Shown piece by piece: positions 36,265 to 48,454 of a stretch of DNA of 64,000 nt. Made by a program: the position numbers and the translations under genes. The notes under the pieces were generated by a model that worked only from the letters and a program-made list of their open reading frames with translations, ran no database searches and had not been told where the DNA came from. The DNA is taken from the NCBI GenBank assembly GCA_965112735.1, contig OZ218951.1, positions 2,418,001 to 2,482,000 on the forward strand, in the 5' to 3' direction. This DNA comes from Phaeosaccion multiseriatum (Eukaryota; Ochrophyta, other classes). Positions within the stretch are counted from its first letter, which is position 1, and the number at the start of each line of letters is the position of its first letter.

Positions 36265-37225
36265 TCGACCCGGGACAAGATTACGGTGCTGCGCCGGCCG
36301 TCCGTAATCAGAAATCAGATAATCTTGTCCAGGGTCGACTCCCTCCCTCCCTCCCTCCCTCCCTCCCTCCCTCCCTCCCTCCCTCCCTCCCTCCCTCCCT
36401 CCCTCCCTCCCTCCCTCCCTCCCTCCCTCCCTCCCTCCCTCCCTCCCTCCCTCCCTCCCTCCCTCCCTCCCTCCCTCCCTCCCTCCCTCCCTCCCTCCCT
36501 CCCTCCCTCCCTCCCTCCCTCCCTCCCTCCCTCCCTCCCTCCCTCCCTCCCTCCCTCCCTCCCTCCCTCCCTCCCTCCCTCCCTCCCTCCCTCCCTCCCT
36601 CCCTCCCTCCCTCCCTCCCTCCCTCCCTCCCTCCCTCCCTCCCTCCCTCCCTCCCTCCCTCCCTCCCTCCCTCCCTCCCTCCCTCCCTCCCTCCCTCCCT
36701 CCCTCCCTCCCTCCCTCCCTCCCTCCCTCCCTCCCTCCCTCCCTCCCTCCCTCCCTCCCTCCCTCCCTCCCTCCCTCCCTCCCTCCCTCCCTCCCTCCCT
36801 CCCTCCCTCCCTCCCTCCCTCCCTCCCTCCCTCCCTCCCTCCCTCCCTCCCTCCCTCCCTCCCTCCCTCCCTCCCTCCCTCCCTCCCTCCCTCCCTCCCT
36901 CCCTCCCTCCCTCCCTCCCTCCCTCCCTCCCTCCCTCCCTCCCTCCCTCCCTCCCTCTCTCTCTCTCTCTCTCCCTCCCTCCCTCCCTCCCTCCCTCCCT
37001 CCCTGAGATGGAGATCGACCCTGGACAAGATTACGGTGTGCGCCGGCCGTAATCAGTAATCAGCCCCCGGCTGGCGCATAATCAGTAATCAGGCCGGCTG
37101 GACCGGGCTGAAATCAGTAACCAGGCCGGCTGGCGCCGGCCATTTCCTCGGGCTGGCGCCATAATCAGTAATCAGGCCGGCTGCCGGGTGCGCCGGCCGT
37201 AATCAGTAATCATCAGATAGGTCGA
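36265..37225. mobile_element. Mobile element A: TIR element with satellite interior and CCCT expansion
   Basis: Flanked on both sides by the direct repeat GGCCTA (36259-36264 and 37226-37231). The left end is TCGACCCGGGACAAGATTA (36265-36283); the right end (37207-37225) is a decayed inverted copy, sharing TAATC and GGTCGA. Well-preserved internal copies of the same 19-bp end lie at 36320-36338 (inverted) and 37015-37033 (direct), on either side of a CCCT tetranucleotide array. The interior right of 37034 is built from about five copies of a unit containing TAATCAGTAATCAG joined by GGCCGGCTGGCGCC-type palindromic sequence. There is no coding capacity, so it would be non-autonomous. The arrangement suggests either a nested pair of elements or one element whose interior expanded. 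Confidence 0.7.
36339..37004. repeat. CCCT tetranucleotide array of about 665 bp
   Basis: About 165 tandem CCCT units with one short CT interlude near 36957-36972, located inside mobile element A. The purine strand (GGGA repeats) could form stacked G-quadruplexes. It accounts for the long Pro-Ser-Leu-Pro and Arg-Glu-Gly-Gly open frames. Confidence 0.95.
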
Positions 37226-37231
37226 GGCCTA

Positions 37232-37871
37232 TTCTAGTCCAGTCTGGAGCCGACGTTCATGCCCCAGCCAATTGTGAACTCTGAATTTGCTCCACATCCA
37301 TACTACGTACGTACATACGTGCGCCATCACGGGCCTTCCCCCCCCCCCCAGGGTTACAGTGGCACCACCGGCGCACCTCCCTCGACTACATTGACTTGTG
37401 CCGGGGAGGGAGGGAGGGAGGGAGGGACGCAGCCACGAGTGGCAACAGGAAGGAGGGACGATCAAGCGTGCCTGAAAGAGTGGAAGGAACGTCGTTATAT
37501 TATTTTTCTCTCTTTTTTGTGTTGTTCTATCTAATCCATCCCAAGTACAAATTAACATCACCCATCGAGTTGACGCTTTTCTGGGCGTAAATAAATGCTA
37601 TGCTGCCGCTCCCTCCCTCTCCCCTCTGCCGTTCCTGTGAGCCCTTCCCCTCCTGCCCTTCCTGCGAGAGTGCCCACGTCCTGCAGCGCGACTTAAGGGG
37701 AGCCTTCCTCCCTCCTCCCTCTTGGATAGAATGGTGTGGAGGGAGGCCCGCCGCAGCCTACAGAACAAAGAGCACACAAGGCTCCTCTTCTGTTGCTCAG
37801 GCGTGGGTTGGGTGAATGTGCATACGCGTCAAGGCAAGCGTAAGCCTTCCCCTCCTGTCTGCTGCCCATCC
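37232..37871. other. Spacer between mobile element A and the flavoprotein gene
   Basis: No exon recognised. Contains a short GGGA tract near 37407-37425 and the 3' flank of the leftward transhydrogenase-like gene. Confidence 0.5.
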
Positions 37872-40800
37872 TCAAGCCCCCCTCTTCCTCTTGGCGCTGG
37901 ACAGCACGTTGAAGGGGCTCCTGCACAGAGCATCATCCGCAGCCTGCGACCCAGATAAAGGGAGTGAGTGAGTGAGTCAGTGAGTGGGTGAAGGGGGGAG
38001 GGAGGGGGGTACATGGACAACCGAGGGCCCGTAAGAAAGCGTTCGCATCGCTCTACATAGACTGACACGCAAGGCGCAGCCTCAAAGTCAAACTCAAAGT
38101 GAGGACACTCCTCACCTCCCCTCACTCACCATGAGGTAGAGTCCCGAGAGAGTCACCGCTGCGAAGGGCGTGTTGCTCACCTTCCGGTAACAAAGGGGAA
38201 CGAGACACACACAGTTGTACACAGATAGAGAGAGAGCGCGAACGACAAAAGAGAGGGAGAGAGACAAAGAAGAGGGAGAAAAAACGCGTCAAACTTTCGG
38301 TTCTCGGGAAGCACAAATGTGTTTGACTCCCCTACTTCGGACACAGTAGCAAGCGATAGACCCTTGGACCTTCGACCCCCGAGCACCGCCCACCGCCCGC
38401 CAACCGACTAAGCACACACACATCCACACACACCTGCTCCAGCGTAGAGGAGCTGTGCACGAGGATGCTGCCAATCTGAATGAGCTCATTGGCGCCCTCC
38501 CCCATGATTTGCACGCCCAGGATGGTGTGCTCGCCCTTCAGCCCAGCGTGTGCGCGGGCCACAATCTGCGGCATGGATGTCAAAAGTGGTGCGATACAGC
38601 ACCCAAGATATGCAAAAGTGAGATTTGAGGCGATCAAAAGAGTTGGCAAGGCGGTTGGTTGTACACGTCTGCATCCAAACACCTCCTACAAATGAGCACA
38701 ACGCACACCTCACCACCCCACCACTCCACACCACACCCCACCACACCACATTACACCACACCCTCCACACCACACCCCACCACATCACACTACCCCACAT
38801 TACACCACACCCTACCCCACCACACCACACCCCACCACATCACACCACACACCACACCACGTCACACTACCCCACATTACACCACACCACACCACATTAC
38901 AACACACCGCACCACGTCACACCCCTTGCATCCCCTCACCTTGAGAAAGCCGTCCGGATCCCCGCTCAATCTTCCCCTGGCTAGGTCTCTAAAGTACGCG
39001 TACCCGGACACGATGGCATCGTCATCTCCGTACTCCTTCCGCGCGTCTTCCTCATACATCCCCACCGCTGCAATCTCAGGCACCGTCCACAGCGTCAAGG
39101 GCGCGTCCATTTCTCCCCACGACTTGGTAGTCATGCCATTACCGCCCTCTTGCTGCGCTTGTTCTGGCTCCTTGGGGGAGTCGAAACCGTCGTCGGGTTC
39201 CGAGAAAAAGTCGTCGTCCACGTAGTCCTCGATGCCGTCCATCTGTTGGTTTGGTTGGGAGCGTATGGGCGGCGGTACAAGTGTGATGGGTGGCAGCATA
39301 AAGGCACGGGACGAGGGGTGCAGGGGGAGGGGGGGGGGGCAGGGTAGGGGGGAGGGGATGAGTGAGAGTGAGGGTGGGAGAGGCGAAGCAGGGAAGAGCC
39401 GACGAGCAAGCGGTTGCTTTATGTATCTGGGGCGACCTTTAGTTTTGCTCTTGCTCTACGGAGCCACCGACGTGGACCAATGCGTTTCAATTTCTGGGTG
39501 AAACGCTTGCGAAGGGCAGCCAGTTTACCCTGGATGAAGGTGGATAGATATACAGATTCGATACATATATGGAAAGGTAGACAGATACATTGACAGATAG
39601 GTAAATGCACGAATGGAAAGGTAGATAGATGGAGAGATAGATAGACAGGTGGACAGATCGATGAAAACACACAGGCAATCGCTAGAGAAGATCTCCCTCG
39701 GCTAAAGTCCTTCTGGAGGGGGGCTGCACACTACGGGCCATCCTAAGCCAAGCCACTCGAGACTAGAGAACAATGCTAGACAACAAGAAAGACTAAACAA
39801 GACAAGGATCCCCTTCTGTAAGGGTGCTAAAGGTGCTCTTTCTGGCCAAACACGTGATATTCACGGGGTGGGAACATGCACGCACACACGCACGCACACA
39901 CACGCACACACGCACACACGCACGCACCTCCTCCAGAGCCTGATTCCTGAGCTCCTCAAGGCGGGACCTGAAGAGACCTGCAGCCACCTTGCGAGCCTGT
40001 TGTTGAGCAGACGAGGCTAGCCCAGGGGGGCCCAGCACGTCTCCGATGGCGAACACGGCCGGGTTGGTTGTACGGTAGACGTCGTCCACCTGTGAAGAGG
40101 GGGAGGGGGAAGAGGAGGGGAGGGAAGAGAAGGGGAGGAGAGGGGATGGAAGGCGGGGCTTAAGAGGACAGGCGGAGTTGCAGAGCAAAGAAGATGGCCA
40201 ACATGGGTTCAACACTTGCGCTCAAAAGGCCGTGACTGACTGACTGACTGACTGGTGTGTTTACTATTCGGCCACTTCCTTACCTTGATTCGGCCGTATT
40301 TTCCAATCTCCACTCCCGCGTGGTCGCAGCCAATGCCTGAGGGGAAGGGATGGGGGAGAGAAGGGGGGGGCAAAGGCCAAGGCAAGGGAAAGGGGGTCGA
40401 ATAATAAATAAAACAACGACGACGACAACAACAATACAACCAACAACAACCACAACCTTCCTTCCTCCTTCCCTCCCTTCCTCCTCCCTCCCCTCCCTTC
40501 GATCCTTCTTTGCCCACCTTGGCTGTTGGCGTCTCTGCCGCCGGAGTAGAGCACCAAGTCCACCGTGAAGAATCTCCTCTTGGCCTGCCTCAGCACAGAA
40601 TGGGGCCATGGGAGTAAGAATCAGAGTCAGAAGTGATCAAAATGAACGCTTCTCGCCCTTCAACCCCCCACCCTCGCTCACCCTAACCCTCCCTCAGTAC
40701 AGACGGTCTGTCTGTCTATCTGCTTGTCTGTCTGTGTACCTCTGCGTCTGTCTGTCTGTCCATCCGTCTATCCGTCTGTCTGTGTACCCCCTCTTTCCCT

Positions 40801-43306
40801 CACCCCTCACCCCTGACCCTCAGGACTGAATAACTGACTGATTGGCTGATTGACGGACTGACTGACTGACTGACTGACTGACTGACTGACTGACTGACTG
40901 ACTGACTGACTGACTGACTTACTGTCTGTGTACCCTCTGGACCCCCCACCCCTCATCCTCACCTTCGGTTGGTTCTCCGGGCGGTCCACATTGACTCTTG
41001 TGAGTCCGTCGACGCCGGTACTGATGCGGCGAATGTCCTCGTGTACCACCAACACGTGATCCTTCTTGAGGCGACGCAGGAGCTTCTCGCGAAACTCCGT
41101 CGAGAGGAAGGGCATGAATTGATCCTTGGGGCAAAGGAGAGTCACACCCACCTAATCGATCGGGTGTGGGTGGGTGGGGTGGGTGGGGTGAAGGGTGGTG
41201 TCGGAGGTGGCGGTGAGCGGCAGGGGAGGTGAGCGCACGCACGCACGCACGCACACACAGAGGGGAGAGTGGGGAACGCCAGCTTACCTTGAGCTTGGCA
41301 AAGACGGTGGCGTACTCGACTGCGATGACGCCCCCTCCGATGATGGCTACGGCGTTGGGGAGGTCCACAATCTTGGCGACCTCAGAGGCGTCAACGAGCT
41401 GCTCTCGAGCCACAGGCACACACAGGCAGAGTGAGAGAGCGAAAGGACGAAAGGAGAGAGAGAGAGAGCGAGCAAGAACGGAGAGGACTACGGACAAGGC
41501 ACATCCATCCCTCACAGCCATCCGCTCTGCTCCATACGCTTTTTCTTCCAGGAAGAGCCCTCGCCCCTAGCACTCCCTCACCTTGCCCTGCCCACCCCAT
41601 GCCCCACCCCATTCCTTCCTGCCCACCCCAGCCCCATCCTCCCTCACCTTGCCCTTCGCCCACGGAAGCTCCAACCCACTGCGAGTCTTGTCGGGTCTGT
41701 TGGGGCGACTCCCCGTAGCCACTACCACGTGCTTAGCGGCGAGCTCGATACACTCACGTGCCCGGCAGACGCGCACCACTGCCCCACCCGGGGGGGCTTT
41801 GACTGTGGCATCTGCGGGCTTCACCAATTCAGCTGCACCGATGTACAAGTCACATTGGTTCTGTGGACGTGCGGAACGACGTGTGTTGGGTGTTGAGTTG
41901 AGATACGTGCACAGGGGGGGGCGGACGTAGACCCAACTGACTGACAGCCCATCCGACAGACCGACTGACTGACCGACTGGCTGACTTACGGACCCAATCA
42001 ACTGCCTGACTGACCTTGGCGAGTCTTCCCCTGGTCTCTGCTGCTTGCATCACTTCCGCCTCTGTCCGCAGGGCCGGGAAGCGAAGCTTCCAGAGCCGGC
42101 GGATCTGCCTCCTCTCGTCGCCTCCCACCTGTGGCACAGAGGGACACACACACACGAGAGAGAGAGAGAGAGAGAGGAAGGAGAGGGTAAAATAATGGGC
42201 AAATGAAAGACAGGGAAAAATAGAGCGAGGGGGGAAAAACCCAACTCGTATCTCACAGAAATGCCCTGGAAGATAACCATCGCATCCTGTCCTTCTTGTC
42301 CATGTGGTGCAGGAGCGCTCCCCTCCCTCCCTCTCCAAGAGCACCAGCGCAGCCTCTCCGCACCCTTTCAATCAGCCAATGCGATGCCCCCAACCCACCC
42401 TATCCTCTGCCTGCACTGTGTTTTCTGTAACTGATCAATGGTCCCCCAATGCCCCCCAACTTATCTATCTGCCACCTTGACATCATGTGGCTGTACCTGA
42501 TCAATGGTCTTGGAGATAATCTTGGCGGCCTCTCGGACGGCCTTTGAGGTGAGCCCTGTAGGCCCTCCGAAGCTGCTCTTAATCTCCACCACCGCCACGC
42601 GGGCTCCGTAGTGCGAGGCGTGCACGGCTGCTGACTCTCTGAGACAGACGGCGAAAAGAGAGAGACGCGGCAGGTGGTTAGAGGGTTGCGGCCGGAGGAG
42701 GGTTGGTTAGAGGGTTGCGGGGGCCTCGTGTAGGGGGACGGGGGCACCCAGAGCCTAGGAAGAAAGAGAAGGGAGGCAGATACTGCCAGAACAATGGCTT
42801 GCAAGACTCAAACACACGCACTATCTCCCTCGTCCCCCCCTTTGCTCCTCCTCCCAGTCAAAGGGCCTGACTCACCCCCCAGGGCCCGAGCCCAGCACCA
42901 CAATGTCATAAGGCTCTTCGGGTGGCTCTGGGAACGCCCTCTGCGCAAGATCCGGCAGCTTGGCAGCCATCCTGTCCTTGTCCCGGACCTTGCCCTTGCC
43001 CTTTCGACTCGGCCTCTTTTCAGGGGCCGGGGCCATGACCAAGTCTCTCTCTGCTCGTCTCCGGTTCCTGCTGCTGCCACCTGCTGCTGCCACCCCCGTT
43101 GCTGCTGCTGCTGCTGTCGCTACACTTGGTCTTCTTCCCCCTCGGCTTCGCTGCGTCTGCTTCTGCTGCTCCATCTGCTGGTGGGTCGGCTGTTGAGGGA
43201 GCAGCGACGGCGTTGTTGTCGTGGAGATTGCAGGAGCTCTGTTGCTGCCCAATGGCTTCTTCGTGGCCAGCCATGATGTGACGGACGTCTTCCAGGGTAT
43301 TTTCAT
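37872..43306 (-). CDS. Soluble transhydrogenase-like FAD/NAD(P) flavoprotein
   Basis: Fourteen exons (43306-42876, 42638-42497, 42128-42015, 41860-41648, 41401-41288, 41151-40963, 40584-40518, 40336-40284, 40089-39928, 39529-39437, 39242-38940, 38565-38434, 38180-38130, 37943-37872) give about 711 residues; the exon at 39529-39437 has an unusual GTCGCC donor and may be optional (31 codons). After a 130-residue Lys/Ser-rich leader comes the FAD motif YDIVVLGSGPGGESAAVHAS, then VAVVEIKSSFGGPTGLTSK, VVVATGSRPNRP, the NAD(P) fold VAIIGGGVIAVEYA, VLYSGGRDANSQG, FAIGDVLGPPGLASSAQQQ, WTVPEIAAVG and LKGEHTILGVQIMGEGANEL. This order is that of Si-specific NAD(P) transhydrogenase and related two-dinucleotide-fold flavoproteins. 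The redox-active Cys pair is absent: the loop reads GGPTGLTSK. An acidic insertion precedes WTVPEIA. Likely role: hydride exchange between NADH and NADP via FAD. Confidence 0.78.
38695..38930. repeat. CACCACACC minisatellite in an intron
   Basis: About 235 bp of imperfect units built from CCACACC and CACATTACACC, between two exons of the flavoprotein gene. Other introns of the same gene hold an ACTG array (about 40856-40920), TCTG units (about 40700-40790) and GATA-type units (39540-39660). Confidence 0.85.
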
Positions 43307-43645
43307 TTTTTTTTTTTCCCCTTCCCCCTTTTTTTTCTCTTCAAGTTGTCTTGCAGCCCAGCATTGCCTCCAAAGCTGCCGGAGAGCTGACGTGACAATT
43401 CGCTGAGCGAGAGGCGGGGTATCAGAGTAGAGACTGCTGCAAGCGGAAGGACAAGGAAGGCAAAGGGATGACGCAAACTGCGGCTAAACAAGACAGAACA
43501 TCCACATGAGCAGAGGGGAGAAAGAGGAAAAGGCCCGGGCCCATGCAATCTTTTCTTGACATACTTAAAACCCTGGGGTGGACGCAAAGCTCCTGTGTGG
43601 CCTGCCGGGTTCATTAGCTTTGTTTGCACTGAGCGCTTGGTAGTC
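43307..43645. promoter_or_regulatory. Divergent upstream region of flavoprotein and RPL7A genes
   Basis: A 339-bp head-to-head spacer. A pyrimidine-rich strand faces RPL7A upstream of 43646, with T/C runs at 43308-43340. Such tracts are common in ribosomal protein promoters and 5' ends, but I cannot name a specific site. Confidence 0.4.
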
Positions 43646-46548
43646 ATGGTGAGTGGGCGAGGTAGGGCTGATTTGGATGAGCGTGCCATGGCAGATACTC
43701 AGTCGGCGAAGCGAATCGCAGGCGTGGCCGAGTGAGGCATGGCGAAATGCCTGCGTTGGATGGGCAGAAGAGAAGAGATGATGGAAATCAAAGAGGAGAA
43801 GGAAGGAATTAATATCTTGACACTCCTCTTCGTCTTTCTGATTCACCTATCTTTTCTTTTGTGCTCTTCACCGCTCCCCGCTCCCTCTCCCAAATACCCA
43901 AACAGGGTCCTCGTAAGGTTGTGACCAAGAAGCCGGCCAAGGCCAAGCGCGCCTCTGACCCCTTGTGCCCCTCCAAGCCCAAGTCCTTTAGGATTGGAGG
44001 AGCCATCCAGGTAGGCATTCACCGCTGAGTGATATGCAGTTAGTCCGTCAGCGTGACGATGCCCCCCCCTCGTTGATATGATGGGGAGGGGGGGGAGGAG
44101 AGGGAGGCAATGCTCTGGTTATCTCGTTTTCCGAGAGGTTGGGTCTTTGGTCTGCGACTGTGCTTGATTGAACGGTGGATGCGCATTAAACAGCACTGGT
44201 TGCTTCTTTACTTGAAGCCTGGAGCCTCTTTTGTTTTCTTTAATGGGTTGCGGGGAAGGAAGAGAAGAGAATGAGCGCCTCCTTAGCGGCCCGCCGCCTG
44301 TCTGCGCCGCGATGACACAAATACACGGCTTTCTGCGCGGTTGTACAAGCCCGATCCGTCTCCCTCCTTCTCCAGACGGAAAGGAAAGACGGATAGGGCG
44401 ACACCGCGACAGGAATGAAAGGAAAGAGGACACGTCAGGAAGGGAGGGCGGGTTCATCCCCCCCCCGTCTGACGTACGCAGTGAGTGGAGGGATCGTCGA
44501 AGTTGGAGCCTCGGCTCTTATTTCGGCGCCCTTCACCACGTCGGTTGAGAGCAGGGAGGCGGGGGGGGGAGGAAGAGGCTTGAGAGTGGACGGGAAGGCG
44601 TGGTGGCAATGGGGACGAATGTCCTTATGCTGCCCTGCCCCTCTCTGCCTATTCGACTCTCATACACACCCGCCGGGACCTGCTTCTCTTGCTCCTCTTT
44701 CTCTTCCCCTTGCTGAGCCTGACTCGGCTTGCGGTGGAGGAGGAGGAGGCCGACGCTGTCGGGAGGAATGGCATGTCAGAGCTTCTCGTCTCTTTCTCGC
44801 TCCTCTCTCACCCTTCTCCTCTTTCGAAAGGAAGTTGGGGGAGGAGGAGGAGAGGAGTGGGAAGAGGGAGAGGAGGTGCGACGTCCTTCGTCCCCGCACT
44901 GCGTTAGCGGCCGCTTGCTTCACCTCACCCCACGTCTTGCACCGCTCCGCTGTGTGCGAGACGTCTGTGGTCGAGTGTGCTCTGGAACAGCAAGACAAGC
45001 GTCGTGATGATATAAAAACCAAGTTAGCGGCCGTTGAAGGACGGACAAGTAGGGGGGGCAGCAGCAACAGCAGCAGCAGCAGCAGCCCTCCTCTTGCTCC
45101 CTACTGACACGTGTCGCAATGATACAAAACAGCCCACCCGAACGCAATGGCTCTGCAAGCGAATGACGTCCGAGCAGCCACCCCACCGCGGCTCTTTGCG
45201 CGGACTGACGCTTTGCATCCTGTGTCGGGCACTCAGCGGCCGCCCGATTAGCTTGGGCGCGTCAAGGTCAGGGTGCCACAGAGAACAGGGGGAGGGGGAG
45301 GAGGAGGAGGAGAAGGAGAGGGGCTTGAGGGTCTCTTCTTTCTCCGTTTCTTCTTTCTTTTCTTCCTAAGTATCTGTTGGTGCATGGGACGACACGCTTT
45401 GAGTCCGGACGAACGCCGCTGAGTTGGAAGGAAGGAACGGAAGGGAAGGGCGGTCACGGCACGGTCCGCCCTCCCTCATCCTCCGAGCCAAGAGAGTTAT
45501 CAGTATCGACTTCAAATCATCACACACACGTTCGTGCGGCCCCGTCGTCTCCGTCTCGTTGTGGATCATCCTCAGAGCAGTTTCAGTCTCAGTTTCTTTG
45601 GGGTCTCCTGCAGCAGCTCAAGAGAGGAATGTGTTTTTTGCCATGACCCTCTGGGTTTTTGAGAGAATGGGGGAGGGGGGGCGGGATGAGTCTGTTTCCT
45701 TGTCTTTCCATCTGTCTTTCTGCCCCCCCCCCCCTCTCTTCTAACCTGTCTTCTCTCTTCTCGCCTGGGTCGACTTTGCCGCTCGTCAGCCCAAGAGGGA
45801 TCTGTCCCGCTTCGTCAAGTGGCCCCGCTATGTGCGCATCCAGCGCCAGCGAAAGGTGAGGAGAGAAGAGGCGCTCTTTCCGTGTATGTGTTGTTGTGGA
45901 GAGGAGAGAAGAGGCGCTTGTGAGTGCGTGTTTGTGTGGGAGAGGAGAGAGTGGACAGGGATGGTGGAGATGCGCCCACCCACCCGTCCATCCGCAGACA
46001 CCTTGGGTGCAGGTGCGGAGGCGGAAGTGTCCCCCCCCCCCCACTGCCACCTACCTACCTGTCTTCCTCCACCCCACACCTACATCCACTCGTCTACTCC
46101 CCTCCACCCTTGCCTCTTGCTGCCCCATCCATCTAACGCCCTCCCCTCTCCACTGCCATCGCTTCCCACCCCTTCCCTCCACTGCCATTCGTTCGTTTGT
46201 TTGCCCCTGCGAGCAGATCCTGATGCAGCGCCTGAAGGTGCCCCCTGCCATCACTCAGTTCTCCAACACTCTTGACAAGAACCAGGCCACTGAGCTCTTC
46301 AAGCTGCTCATCAAGTACCAGCCCGAGACCAAGCAGGTGCGTCACACCGTCCCGTGCGTATATATATATGTGTGTGTGTGCGTGTGTGTGGATGTGTGAG
46401 TGTCTTTATAGCGTCGTGCACTCCACCACCCCTTCGCAAGGCACATCAGAGCTTCCGGCCGTACGACACGTGTACCACACCCTTCTTACGCATCCATCCT
46501 TTCACTTCTCTCTCTTCTCCTTCTTGTCCTCTCTCTCCCTCTCTCTCC

Positions 46549-46591
<43 letters not shown>

Positions 46592-47342
46592 ACACACATC
46601 AGGCCAAGAGCGAGCGCATCAAGGCCCTTGCGGGCGAGAAGGCCGCTGGAGGAAGCTCCTCCTCCTCCGCCCCCGTGGTGCTCAAGTACGGGCTCAAGCA
46701 CGTGACCACCCTCGTTGAGGAGAAGAAGGCCAAGATGGTCTGCATCGCCTCCGACGTGGTAAGTGGGTGGTGGCGTGTGCGGAGGGCGGGGGGGAGACTG
46801 AGGTGTGAAGGGGGAGAGTCAAATGGGAGGGAGAGTGAAGTGGAAGGGAAAGGGAGAGGGAGGGAGGGAGGGACGACAATGGATGTGGGCAGGTCAGAGG
46901 GAGTGAAATTAAGAGAACAGGACAGGTTTTGTTAACTGTTATCTCAAGTGCACAGTATAGTCAGGTGTGCCCTCTTTCTCACTATCTTCTCGCACCCCCC
47001 TCCCCACCTAATACCACCACCCCCCTTTAGGTCCCCCTCGAGCTCGTTGTGTGGCTGCCCGCCCTCTGCCGAAAGATGGAGGTGCCCTTTTGCATTGTCA
47101 AGAACAAGGCTCGCCTCGGTCAGCTCGTCCACAAGAAGACCGCCGCCGTCGTGTGCCTGACCGCCGTGAACAAGGAGGACTCTGGCAAGCTCAGCACTCT
47201 GTCCAACAACTTCACGGCCGCCTTCAACGACACCATCCCTCGCAAGTGGGGTGGAGGACTCATGGGCCTCAAGACGCAGAAGAAGCTCGAGAAGAGAGAG
47301 AAGGCTCTGCAGGCCGAGCTCGCCAAGAAGGCCCAGTTCTAA
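43646..47342 (+). CDS. RPL7A: 60S ribosomal protein eL8 (L7a)
   Basis: Six coding exons (43646-43648, 43906-44010, 45790-45855, 46217-46336, 46603-46758, 47031-47342) give 253 residues, the usual length for eL8. Exon 1 codes only the ATG, followed directly by a GTGAGT donor. Motifs match the family: [67 protein letters not shown], the L7Ae RNA-binding core ([59 protein letters not shown]) and [14 protein letters not shown] at the end. The protein binds kink-turn rRNA in the large cytosolic subunit. Intron 2 is long (1779 bp) for this window and could harbour a small RNA. An acidic-free Gly-Ser insertion (GGSSSSSAP) replaces a loop before the L7Ae core. Confidence 0.96.
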
Positions 47343-47723
47343 GCGATTGCGAAAGAACGACCAACGAGGGTGTTATGTTTTTGTTTTCACAAATCAGACA
47401 CACGCGGTGGGAGGGAGAGGAGTGGGCGCTTGCTTTGCTTTGGTCGGCTTGCCTGTGCGCTTGCTGGCTTTGCTGCTTGAATCCCTTCCGACCACCCACA
47501 AACAAAGTGCAAGAAAGCTTTTAAATCAGAAAAAATACAAAAACTAGAAAAACCAAAACGGGGGAATGAATTGCCATTTTATCCATCGCTCTGAAGTCTT
47601 GTTACAACTCGTAACGTCAGGGCTGCAGATACGCTTTGTACTGAATGGCAAAGAGAGGGCCAACAGAGACTCCTCGGCGTGTTGTGCGTGGCTCCAGTCT
47701 CGGTCTCGCCCACCCGCCTACCC
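47343..47723. other. Short convergent spacer
   Basis: Tail-to-tail spacer of 381 bp between RPL7A and the Y-family-like gene. No exon recognised; presumably both 3' untranslated regions. Confidence 0.55.
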
Positions 47724-48420
47724 TCACGGGGCCACACCTTGCGAGGAAGAAGCAGCAGCAGCAGCGGGCTCCCCACCACCCCCACCTTGGTCGGCGGAGA
47801 GAAGCTGAGAGAACCTGGCCACATAGCGCTTGGCAGGGGCGCACGACTGCACAAAGAGAGATGCACCCTCTTCCGACAAGACGTCGGGCAGCAGGTGGCT
47901 GAGCCGCACTGCCCCTCCGCCGTCCGGCAGGGGAGGACGCAGGGAAGCCCCGCTCGGAGCAGGCTCTTCTTTCCCCTCCTCCTCCTCCTCCTCCTCCTCC
48001 TCCACCACCTGCTCCTCCTCCTCCTGCTCCTCCTTATCCTCCTCCCCCTGGTCGAGTCGGGACCCCACTGCCCCTGGCCAACTTTCCTCTTGCTGCTGAC
48101 GTATCACCCGCTGCTGTTGCTGCTGCTGCTGCCGCTGCTGCTGCTGTTGTTTTCCTTGACCCATACAACGCTGCTGCGTTGGTGCTTCGCTCTCGTCGGC
48201 GGCCGCGTCGTGCGTTCTCTGGTGCTCGTCCCACTCCGCCCCTTGCAGCAGCATGGCCTTGCACACCCTGCACTTGAGGCGCGGACGGACACCTCGACTC
48301 GGAAGCCTGCCGCCTCCTCCCCCCCCGCCCCCTCCTGCGGCCGCGCACCCGCTCCGTCGATTGGCACCAGCTGGAGGTGGAGGGGTTTCGAGTCGAGCGG
48401 GAGCTGCAGCAGTTGGTGAT

Positions 48421-48454
<34 letters not shown>

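Noticed and set aside
36286-37059. Long open frames of Pro-Ser-Leu-Pro and Arg-Glu-Gly-Gly repeats on both strands
   Set aside because: They are produced by the CCCT array, are open in several frames and have no ordinary sequence.
40676-40695. CCCTAACCCT-like sequence suggesting a telomere remnant
   Set aside because: Only about one and a half units, within an intron of a supported gene.
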